The notes under the pieces: generated by a model | What the model was told of the DNA's origin: nothing | Seen by the model: the letters and a program-made list of their open reading frames with translations, nothing else | Database searches by the model: none | Shown: positions 23,601 through 35,600 of the stretch, one piece after another | How the letters are laid out: each line of letters starts with the position of its first letter | How positions within the stretch are numbered: the stretch's first letter is position 1 | From: Pithys albifrons albifrons | Lineage: Eukaryota; Chordata; Aves; Passeriformes; Thamnophilidae | Assembly (NCBI RefSeq): GCF_047495875.1 | Contig: NC_092471.1 | Span: 6,221,001-6,285,000 of the forward strand | Length of the DNA stretch: 64,000 bases | Reading direction: 5' to 3' | Made by a program: the position numbers and the translations under genes

Positions 23601-26600
23601 TGATCCTAAATGTCATTGTCCATTTTTAAGTGGAGTTGTGGGCAGTGGAAGCCCCAAACTGACCCTTCCTACCAAAGAAAACATAGCAAATAAGTGACAA
23701 CGCAGTTCATAGATGTCAGATCTCAACTGTAAATTATGGCTCTTTTGAACAACACTAATGAATGTTTATGGGAGTGATTTTTGTTTTGAAGGCACAGATT
23801 AAGTACCCTGCAGTGCAAATTACCTAAACATGTTCATTATTCTCACCCTTGGTTAGATACTGTTATCATGGAGGAGGATAATATAAGAAGCAATATATGT
23901 GGAAAAATGTAACCTGGCCTGGCAGGATCCCAGAGTAAATCATATGTCTTAATTAACTCAAGTCTTTGCATCATGCGCTTATCCATAATTTAATGATATG
24001 AATCCTACTTTCTTAAAAATTCTTTTTCATTTTCAAGCACCCTTTTCACAGATCTATTTAAAAATGCACCTGCCAACCATATGCTTGAAAAAAGGCTCCA
24101 GCAGCGTAGACAGGAAATTCCAAATTCTTGCCACAAATTAAATGTTGCCTGGTAATTACCAAGAACAAGATGAGTGCGCTTAATGAAGTTATAGGGTAAT
24201 TAGCAAGTTTGGCAATAAATTTTACTTCCTCAATCTGTCATTTCTCTCAATGTTCCAGCCTGCTGTTCCCTGCTAAGTTATAATGATGAACAGTATATAT
24301 ATTATTAAAGTTTATTATATATATTATTAAAGTTTGTAATGTGTCCCTCCAAGGTGGATGGCTAAACTTCTGACTGCTCCAAAGAGAAGTGGTCCTGTAT
24401 CTCTAAACCACTTACAGTGTCTCCTTCCTATTTCTAAAATAAGAAAAGGCTATCAAAAGCAGTCAGAAAAAATACTCAAATATTAAAATCCCCTTATTTT
24501 CAGTGCATTTGAAAGCTGTTGTTGGATCTGCCACATCCCCAAGGTGAATGTCATCTCTATTTCCTTACAGGCATCTTTCCCAGGGAACCTGCACTTAGTG
24601 ATGGTTCTTCGTCCGACGGGGTTTTTCCAGCGCACCTTCACTGACATTGGATTTCGGTTCAGTCAGGAGGATTTTCTACTCAAGTTACCGGTACGAGTGT
24701 GCAGAGTTGTTGTGCCTGTGCATGGCTGGGGGTGACAATATTCTGCTCTGCTGGGGCCCCCAACATAAGAAGAGTGTGGACCTGCTGGAGTGAATCCAAA
24801 GGAGGCCACAGAGGTGCTCTGAGGGCTGGAGCACCTCTGCTATGGAGACAGGCTGAGGGAGTTAGGATGGTTCAGCCTGGAGAAGAGAAAGCCCTGGGGA
24901 GACCTTAGAGCCCCTTCCAGTGCCTCAAGGGGCTCCAAGAGAGCTGGAGAGGGACTTTGGACAAGGGCATGGAGTGATAGGACAAGCAGGAACGGCTTTA
25001 AACTGAAGGAGATGAGATGTAGATTAGATATTAAGGACAAATTCTTCCCTGTAAGGGTGGTGAGGCACTGGCACAGGTTGCCCAGAGAAATTGTGGGTGC
25101 CCCATCCCTGGAGTTGTTCAAGGCTAGGCTATGAGCAACCTGATCAAATGGAAGGTGTCCCTGCCCATGGCAGGGGGCAAAATCGTCTTTAAGATTCCTT
25201 CCAACACTAACCATTCTATAATTATATGTGAAGAGTAACTACGGTATCTCTGATTGGAATTCCCTATTTCCACCAAATCACTCTCCACGAAATCTCTGCT
25301 GCAGCATTTTATAGCTCCCTTGTGCACAGTTTGCTCCCCACAGACCACGCCCATGGTAGTGGGTGATGGGTTTCTCAGCTTGTCCTCGTCCCCCATATGG
25401 GCTGCATGCTTCTGGGAAGGATAAATCCATACTTAGGAATTTGGTTAACATTTGAAAAGTCAGAAGGCATGTCTAGTGAAGCTTTTGCTGTGAATTCCAC
25501 CCATTTTCATCTAAGTGTAGACTCCATACCAACATCATGTTGCTATTTGTTTCTAAAATTACTACTGAAATGGTTGTATATTCTCAAGTCAAAATTGCCA
25601 GACTTCTCAAACTACCTTGATTATAGGATATAATGAGAATAAGAAAGCACCTAGGAGTTCTGGACTGGCTTACAGAAGTGGTCAAATACACCAAATGAAA
25701 GCCATGTTAAGCGATAAACAAAAGAAGAAAGCCATGCTCTAGAACAATATTTAGAGCAAACCTAATTTTCGGATGCATAAAAGATCAGTAGGCTTAGTCT
25801 GTGTGTGACCTGGGTAGAAGCAATGATCACCCAATGATCACAAGGATGGTGTTGCCTTGTCTTTAGGTTGTTATGCTGAGCTCGGTGAGTGACCTGCTGA
25901 CGTACATTGATGAACAGCAACTAACCCCAGAGTTTGGGGGCACCCTGGAGTACTGCCACAGCGAGTGGGTCATCTTCAGGACTGTACGTACTGGGACTGA
26001 GAACTGGGCTTTTGGGTGTTGGGGATTGATTGAGGAAGGTTTTTGGTAAGGCAATGAGCGGTGGGTAGCTGAAAGTAACCCCTGGAGCCAGCTATAACTC
26101 CTGGATCAGATATGCAAAAGAGCCAAGTGGCATTAGGCACTTGATGGGTTTACAAGGGAACTGAATGATTAACTCTCTCAGGCTCCTTTTGAAACTGCTC
26201 CTGAAAGATCTGTCTTCGTAAATCTTTATTAAAATTCCCTTAACGGGAGAAACAGAATAGGCTTATTTTTTCCTATAATGGTTGCTTTGTGTGATTAATA
26301 TCAGAACTGTGTTTGGGAACCAGGGCAATGAGACTGCTTTCTGCATACTGACCAAATGCAGAGAATTCAGAAAAATTCCTTTTATTTTTTTTTATTTGCA
26401 AGAGTTTTCCTTTAATGTCGAGGAATCAGGCATTTAATTCCTTGAGCTGTGTCTTGCCATATGTTTCTATGCTTCCAGTACACTTTTGGTCTTCCCTGAG
26501 ATGTTGCCTCCCAGATGAATGCCAGGCTGTATTCCCAATTGCCTTCCCAACAAACCAAAGCACTAATGGAAAATGTACCGGACACCCCAGGGCCCCTGTC

Positions 26601-29600
26601 CTGCAACATCATCCACACCAGCAGATGTGGAGCTCAGTATAAAGACAAAAGCACAAGACTGTAGCTGGAATAACTCAAGCTGTTTCTTGTGCCATTAACT
26701 TTGTGACAGTTTACACTGCTGCACTGCCAAATTAATGATTTTTAAATTTTTTTTGATCTTGGTTTTGTTCTTTTTCAAGATGTGTTAAAGTGGTAATGGT
26801 ATTGTTCTTACACTTGAAGACAAAAATGACAAATGAATGACAAAGCATGTTAATATAAGAAAAATACAGTTTCTACACCATATGGTAGATATGCCAACTA
26901 AAAAACCTGTGTCAAAATTCCCTTGTAGTGTGGTCATGAAACATTTCCTGAAATTGCTATGAAAAAAAAAGCTTTTTAAAGAAATATATTACTGCAATCA
27001 GTGACATTTGAGCTTATTTTCTGACCTAAATGGTTCTATGATTCTGTGATTACCTCCTCAAAATCAGAGCTAGAGCTGTGAGCTGGATGTGAGAACCCAC
27101 CTTGTCCAGAATGTGGGAGTCATCTGGTGTCCATAGCTCTCACTGCCTGGCTGGGATATGCTGGGGAGCTACCAATAGCACTTACTTCTATCCCACTCTC
27201 TCCAGTTTGGCTCTATTGCACGGCTTAGCTCCCTCCCTTGTCCTCTTGATGAATCTGCAGATGAGGTGGTCATGGTGCCAGAGTGCCTTGTAACCCACCA
27301 TTTGGGCTTGCAAAGATGGAAACATCAATCACCAAGAAACCAAATACAACTCCAAACCCCCACTGCCTGGTGATGGTTCCTTGTTTAAGTTAAACAGAAG
27401 AGAAGAATAATAGAAGAGGAATTACAGGAATATGTGAGATTGATCTTAAAGTGGCTTCTGCTATAAGACTTCCAGTATGTGGTAGGAACAATCTCAGAGG
27501 GTACAAGAACAGCAGAAAGCAAAGCATGAGCTATCTCTGCCAAATACGATCCTATTGTGAATTCAGTCTGCACTGATTTGGGATGTCCACTCTCTCTGCC
27601 ACGGACATCCCATCCACCTCTCTCTGACCAAGTTGTTGGGCTCCCTTGCAGATCTTAGTCTTGGCTCTTCACACACTCTTAATGAGCTGCAGGAATATCC
27701 TGTATCACAAGCTGATAGCAATTATCATCTCCCACCAGGCCATAGAGAGTTTTGCACTAACGGTGAAAGAAATTGCACAGATGTTACAATCCTTTGGCAC
27801 AGAGCTGGCAGAGACTGAGCTGCCAGACGACATGTATTCGATCGAGCGCATCCTGGCCCTGCGCACAGAGAAGTACTACCAGCTCAAGGTATGTCTCACC
27901 AGCATCTCCACTGTTTGCACAGCAAGATGGGATTTCTGGTGTTTGCCTGTTTGTTTGGTGCGCACTCCTCCTTCCCTCCCATGCATGTGTACGTTTTGAC
28001 AGACAAAACAGAACACAGCATGACTATTTCTGTGTGTTACCCATACATTTTCCATCCACTCAAGGAATTACCCTGCCAGCATCCAGCAAACTGTCTCAGC
28101 TGCCACCTCCTTGCTGGCTGCAGCAGTCACTGTCTGCAGCCTGCTCCTCCCATGGGCTTAGCACATCTCACTGCCAGGAGAGTGGTGGGAGGCTTTGTCA
28201 CCTGCATGTTTGTGCCCTCGATTGGAATCCCCTCTGGTTTACCCCCATAGCGGAAGGAAGCTTCGCGCAAAGTTCATCCGCAGGTCTGGAGGAATGGTTT
28301 GTCCCCAGGTCCCTGTGCTGCAGAGCATCCAAGGTGAAGATTTTGTGTGAAGGCATGGTACAGAGCATTCACTAAGCAATCCCTGTCTTCATATTTTGTC
28401 TTAAACAACATTTCTTTCTTTAGTATTTTAAATTTTTTTTCAACGATTTTTGATTGTCATTATTATAGAAGTCAGAGGAAGCATTAGTGCAACCAGCTGC
28501 TGCTTTATCAAGCTGTTGTCTTTGGTGCTCCTCCATCTTTCAGGGAGCAGCACAGACATGTCCCCAAACCCTCACTTCAGAAGTGATTTCTGTGTCAATA
28601 GTCATTCTGTGTGGTTGAAGAATGAGCTCCTTTGCTTTGTGACAGGTTTCATTTACCAAAGTCAAAGAAGTGTATCTGTTTTCATTAATAGTCACTTGTC
28701 ATTCACCTGGCAGCAAGTTCCCAGAAAGCTGTCTGTAAGAAATACATAAAATGACAACCAAAGTGTGCTGTGTGTAGGCATAAATGTATGTGTGCATGTA
28801 TAGAAATTATCTCACAGATACTGCCAATGGCCTTTATTTCTTCTTTGAAAATGAGGAGAGTAGTATGAAACAGTAGCTTTATCTGTTGCAATATGACTTA
28901 CTGACTTAAGCTTCATGCTCAGGACTATGGCCAAAGTGGAGGGGGCAAACATTGACTGCACAACGTATTTCTGTGTATAAAGCAGCCAGTAATACACACT
29001 TGCCTCTGTGGAGAAATAAAACACGTCATCTGTTTTCATTTGCATTTAAAACACAGCACCACTCAATGCAAGGCATCTTTTGCTTTTATTTCCTCATCTA
29101 TTAGTTTCAAATATCAAAACCACTCATTGGCTTTTGACTGAAATGAGATCCGTTGGCTTTTTTCTTTTGTTCCTTCTAAGACTTTGAAAGATGAAAGCAA
29201 AGAAACTGTGCACAGATTTTTTTTACAGCAAGACATGGGATACTTGTCTCTCTCATGACAACCCCAAGATTGGTACTGCTGATTCCTGAATTCAAATAAT
29301 GAGTTGATCAGAATACTTTATGTAGCTGTGATGCTGAACAGAAGCTGGTTGCAAGCACAATGAACAAATGACAGAAACTAATTGAACAGAGTAACTAAGA
29401 AATTAACCTCTTTGATGTACTGAATGGGAAAAAGTCAAGTTAACACCTGTTTGACAGTTAGGCTACTTTGCCTTATGGATATTGAACAGCTTTGAATCAA
29501 AAGAGGAATGCAGGGCTCTAGAGAGTGAGATCTAAGAGGATGAAATAACAGCCACCTGCAGTCTAAAGCATGCTGCATAATTCCTCTTCCTTCTGAGTCT

Positions 29601-32600
29601 CATGGATTTGGTAGTATCAAAAGGAGACAGTTTTTTTGCCTTGCAGTAATCTTCCAGGATGGTTTAGTGATAGGGAAGTAAACTGGCAGCAGGCACTGTG
29701 TGTGGTAGAGGAGAAGCTCCTGCAGCTGTGTGCTGTTCCTGGACTGCTATCCTGAGGATGCTGTTATGTTCAGGTTTCAATGAGCTGTCAGAGGCAGGTG
29801 GACATTTAAGCAAGTCTGGAATTGCTGTATCTTCTCCCTGAAGTGGTTTTGTTCTTGTTTCTCTTGCAATGGAAACCTGACCATCTCTTAGGATGGGCTC
29901 TTACTCCTCCAGTGTCTGGCTGTCCAGTGGAGCCATACTCAGGTCTCTCCTTCAGGGCTTCTTCCAACTCAGTTCATCAGCTACAAGTATTTTCTCCCTC
30001 CTTCTCATCTTTGTGCTTGGCCTCTTTTTCTTGAAAATAATTGACTAAATGCATCTGTTTGCTTTGGGGCTGAGCCCAGCACCGCCCAAAGCACCTCAGC
30101 TGATGCTAATGAACACACCAAGGGATTAAATTTTCTACAAATGGAAGTTGCATTGGAAGTGTTGATTTTATATGTAGGAACTGTAGTAAGTGCTGATGCC
30201 ATGTGGTTTCAGTCCCAACTTTGTTCCACAGTGGAATGCTCTTTCTATGACTTCTGGTCATGACCTTGATGGAGAAGCAGAGCCTTTGAACTGTGGAAAT
30301 ACTTGTCTGAAGACATGAACTTGTGGATAGATGTCTCATACAACCCCACCTGCTCATCAACAGAGAGCTGTGCCAGTGCTGTCCTCCTACTTCTCAAATC
30401 GTTTTGTGGCCTACTATTTTCATGTGTGCCATTCCACCCCATCTGGCGACTAGTCCATGGATCAGCTCACTGCAGCTCCAGTGGCTAATTGCATGTTAAG
30501 GGAACTAAAACATCTGCTGAGAGTCCTTTGGGCTGGTGGATATTGGTGCTTCATTTCACACAGTGACACTAAGGCAGGAGAAACATAAAATGACTTATCC
30601 TTTCTTCAGAATAAGTAGCCTGAATCATGAATGTTTTGCATTATACAGGAAGATATTACAGCAGTCACAAAAGAGGGAAACTTGCTTTTGAGCAGTTTTG
30701 AAGAGCCTGACTCTGAGGAATGCAGTCAGGATGAGCACCATGAGAGGCCTGGAGACTGGGAGACTGTGAATCGGTGAGTACACTATGTTTTTAAATTCCC
30801 TGATTTTTCAATGGAAGCACTCAAGTTATTTAGGTGTAGAAGTGTTGTTTAGGTCACCTACTAAAAACAAAGATACCAATATTTTGCTCCAATCCCATTA
30901 AGTTGCTGGGTGGCTTCTGTCAGTTGTTTTTGGCCTGCTCTGGTTTTCATCCCCACTGTGGAGCACATGCAGGATTCTCTGGTGCTGGGCTTCCGGGTAT
31001 TAGTCAGATAAATGGAGATAGCAACAACTGCTCCACACAGCTGCTGTCGTCTGCAGTGATAATTTCATTAAATTCTCTAAGATCTTCTCAAGTCACATAT
31101 TCTTGTCTGTTGACTTCTTCTGAGACTTCAGGTCCAGAAGATCTGAGTAGGTCATCTCTACGTCTTGCCCATCTCTGCTTGTCCTCTGTTTACAAATTGC
31201 TCCAGTCTTTTCCTTTTTCTGTGCTAAAGGTTACTTGGTCAGCTGCGTGAGATGGAGACTGCTTTTGATGGCTTCTGGGAAAAACACCAGTTAAAAATGG
31301 AGCAGTATTTACAACTGTGGAAGTTTGAGCAAAGTTTTCAAGAGGTATGATCAGATACATTTCCACTGGCAGAAAGGAGAGTTGGAGATGAAATGGAGGG
31401 GAGAGAATTTTTTGTGCTTTTTATTTTGAGAGTGTTTAAATTATGTTGCTTTTCCTTGCCTCTGGCAGGGCTAGGTAGCTTGGGGAGACCACTGTGCTTC
31501 CTCATTCAGAGCTAATTTAGGTATCACTGCCCTACAGTCATATGGATTTTGCTGATAGAAGCATCTCTGAATTTAGCAATTAGTTCTTGGACACTAGTTT
31601 TATTATTGGATTTAGCAGTCTTAGCTAAAGTGTGATTAATTTTGGTCTCAGAATGATCTTCTGCCTGTGCTTTGTATCCCTTTGCAGCAGTCTTCTTCTT
31701 TGTGTCTAGGTCAAGAATGCCATTGAATTTTTAATGGGTCAGCAAGCGGAGCTGCCTGACACTGGTGACAGTGTCCCCCAAGTGAAGCAGAGGCTCAAGG
31801 ACTTGGATCATTTCGATGGTATGGCTCAGGTGAGATAATCTTACACAGAAAGAGACACTAATGAAACACAAGAACCACATTCTGTATTTGTGATAGGAGG
31901 TGTTTTCTGGACATACCTGGTTCTAGTGTAATTTGTTGGCAAGTGGCTGCACGAGAGGATCGATTTCATGTCTTTGTTCTGTGGAGCAATGCTGTGATCA
32001 TTCTGAAAGCCAGAAACAGGGTATTTAATTATCATAGTTAAAATAAATTGCTGAGCCACCATGAAAATCTGGAACAGATAAATGTCTGAACATGGGGGAG
32101 GCGTGGGATTTAATGAGCTGGAAGAAGAATGATTTATATTTTAAATGCTTTAGCTGTGCTAATAGGCAGAGACTTGTTACCAGGCACATGGAGAGGCAAA
32201 AAAAGTTGCTATCCTGACGTGTCTCTGACTTGACCATAACATAGGGGGGAAGGCTAAAAGATGTAGGGAAAAGAAGAGTGAAGAGAGATGATTCACAGAA
32301 ACCCTGTTGAGGATGTGAGTTTTTTTAAGTGATGTGCTTGGCACGTGGGCCAGGGTCAGCAGAGAAATCCTGAGGCATCTGGACACAGAAAATGAGAAAA
32401 TAAGAGTCTTAGGGAAAAATCTAAAGCTTTTTGGCCATTTAGAAGAGGTGTTTGTGGAGAGAGGGAGGAGGAAGCAAGGGCCAGGCAGGAAGGGTGCAGC
32501 AGGGAAGCAGTCCCAGGGGCAAACCAGCCCTGGAGAAACCGTAACCATTAAACTGACCAATGTGTGCAGACAAGATAGTGTGCACCATGATTTGCTTCAA

Positions 32601-35600
32601 AGGCCCTGATTTGTTTTCACCATAAACCTTAACTGCTCCAATTCTCATTGATTTTTATGAGTATAGTGTGCCTAAACTGGACATGAGCTGCATTTTATTC
32701 AGGGTGTGGCTCCTGGAGACAGCAGATACATTGTGAGCAGGCACTCACAGCGTTGCTGGTTTGATGAAAGACTGTTTTCTTCTTCATCCTCTTTATGGAT
32801 AGCAAACGTTTTTTGCCCAGGTGATGGGTGCCATTTTATCCGGCATAAGCCACCCGTTCTGGCTACTCCTAATGGCGGTTATTTCCATGTGTGCCTGATA
32901 TCTGGTAAGATGAGAAAGTGCATGTTGTTATATGTAGATATTTTGACATTATTTCAGTAAGTGTGCAATCCATTCCCTTCCTTTCACTGAAGGATCTGAT
33001 AGGGAAGGCTCAGGTGGTGATACTGCATGGACACCAGCTAGCAGCAAATCATCACTACGCACTCAACTTAATCTGCCAGCAATGCAATGAGCTGCGGCAC
33101 CATTCTGATGTCTTGTCTGATGAGATCAAAAGGAAGCAGATGCGACTGCAGAAGACCTTGGATCTTCATACCCGCCTTCAGCAGGTAGAATTCAGAGACA
33201 CAGTCCTCTGAGAAGTAGATAGTTAGCTTCTCCATGGGGTTAGTCTCTCTACTTCTTAGCTGGAAGCACCTGAAATTTGCAGCTTTGCTTCAACAGTTAA
33301 TGGTACAAAAGTGTTCCCCAGAGGCTGGAGGAGTGTCTCACCCCTCAGTTAGCTGGGAAAGTTGGCAAACAGGTATCTGCTGGTGCTATGAAGTCAGCGG
33401 AGAGGTGGGCATCTCCAGAGGGCAATTCAGAACACCAAAGTTCAGCTGCTGCTGCTGGTTGTGCTTTCATGCTGCATCCGTGTATTAATTGCCTTTGGAG
33501 GTTTTCATACCCAGTGCAATAGAGGTAGTGCTTTCAGATAAACTCCAGCCCTTTTAATGAGAGATTTATTAAGAATGAACACGGCTCAGTGTAAAATAAA
33601 GTGACAGATTGGTAGATAGGCACAGCTGCTGTGTGCTAGCATGGAATTGGAGTCATGTGGCTCCAACACTCTTTGATATCTTAATCAGCATCAAATATTC
33701 ATTTAGGGAAATTCACACTAATTAGGCCAGAAGGCACACGGCTGTAATATGCTTGAGGCCATTTAAGAGAAACAGTGAAGTTTGACCCTGTTCCATTTCA
33801 TTGTTTCAGGAAACTATGGAACTTGTTTTGTCTTTCTGAGTGCTCCAGTAAAGTGTTGCACTAGTCTGTGGTACTGATAGTTCCTTGGCAACCTCTGAGC
33901 TATGGAGCAGTGGCCTCTCCTGGACTCCTTGCAGTCCTGGTTGGTGTCAGGGGTCTAGCCTGTGGGCTTTGCTGGAGCACAGCTGAAAAAAGAATGATTT
34001 ATATTTAAGTGCTTTAGCTGTGCTAATAGGCAGAAACTTGTTACCAGGCACATAGAGAGCAAAAATAAAAATTGGCCATCCTGACGTGTCTCTGACTTGA
34101 CCATAACATATGGGGGAAGACTAAAAGAGGTAGGGAAAAGAAGAGTGAAGAGAGATGATTCACAGGAGCCCAACTGAGGATGTGAATTTTGTAAAGGGAT
34201 GTGCTTGGCACGTGGGCCAGGGTCAGCAGAGAAATCCTGAGGCATCTGGACACAGAAAATGAGAAAATAAGAGTCTTAGGGAAAATCTAAAGCTTTTTGG
34301 CCATTTGGAAGAGGTGTTTGTGGAGAGAGGGAGGAGGAAGCAAAGGCCAGGCAGGAAGGGTGCAGCAGGGAAGCAGTCCCAGTGGCAAACCAGCCCTGGA
34401 GAAACCATAACCATTACACTGACCAAGGTGTGCAGACAAGATTCTTTGCACCAAGGTTCTTTGCACCAAGATTTGCTACAAAGGCCCTGGTTTGTTTTCA
34501 CCATAATCCTTAACTGCTCTCTTTGAAGAGAGACTGCCCTCAGTGGTTTCTCCTCCTGTTCACAACACTGGAGACTCTCTGTTGCTCTTGGCTGGATCAT
34601 CTTCTCAACACCTGTGCACACCAAAGTCTGTGAGTGCCAGCTGACCCCAGCCTGGCATTCACCTGTTACCTGTGCATGTTAAATGTTGAACCTTAGACTG
34701 CAATTTAAAATCCTTATTATTTTTAAAAACATAACTGCAATTACTTTGATCATTCCTCTCAGTTGAGGTCTGCACTGAGCCAGGCATTTATCTCAAGAAA
34801 TCTGCCAGTCTTATTACCTCCACAGTGCCCCCGTCAGCTTTCTAAGTTGGATAAATAAAGATCTACTTATAATTTGGTTTAACTATGCACTAAATAGTGC
34901 TTCTGTGTCCATTATACCACTGGTTTTATCCAGCTACAAGTGGGAGCACAACTTGGCTGGGTATGTTGAGGACTGAAATCACTCTCCAGAAAAAATGTGG
35001 CCTTTCTACTTTCTAATCAAAACACAGTAACTCCTGAGGTCTTTAGGAGTGCTCATTAGCTCCATGTTAAAAATACAGATCCAGTAAATAACATTCCTCA
35101 TGGGAACCTTGCTGTAGTAGGGGTGCTGCTGATCGTCTTGTTCCCTATGCTTGCCCTGTACTGTTACCAGGCTCTGCAGTGCTGTGATGAAGGTGCCTAC
35201 CTGCTCGCCAACCAGCAAATGGATAAGTGCCAGTCTAAAGAAGGCGCTCAAAAAGCTCTCCAGGACATAGAAAGCTTTCTTGAAAACTCTTCAACCTACT
35301 TAAACTACAATCCCCAAGCCCTACACTATGATTTTGAGTCAATCTTAACATCTGAGTTGAAGGTAAGCAACCCCTCCAGTTCCTTGTTACTCAAGTAGAA
35401 AGAAAGGTTGGACTGTGCTGCAGTGTTGTCACATTTATAGTCCTCTGTTTTGTGTCAAAGTGCAAGATAATAGTGGTTATTTGATCATGGGAGTCCTTTT
35501 TACTCTCTGCAGTGCCAGATCCAGTCAGTGCAGGTCAAGCTTGAGAATGTTCGGAGCATGTTTGAGAATCGGCAGTCTTGCTTCAAGAAGCTGTTGGATA

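Larger units (their letters stand above)
17972..24570 (+). other. MCF2 intron between exons 3 and 4, with the internal promoter
   Basis: 6.6 kb. AT-rich except for the CpG island at 19960–20480 that holds the alternative first exon. An AT-rich tandem lies at 24292. Nothing else recognised. Confidence 0.75.

Noticed and set aside
27646..27738. Open frame upstream of exon 6 as coding
   Set aside because: It is open only by chance. The family junction FRT-AIE and the acceptor cccaccag place the exon start at 27739.
32177..34624. Several minus-strand frames of 70–133 codons around MCF2 exon 10
   Set aside because: They are paired shadows of the duplicated intronic unit. Their similarity to each other comes from the duplication, and none has a recognised domain.
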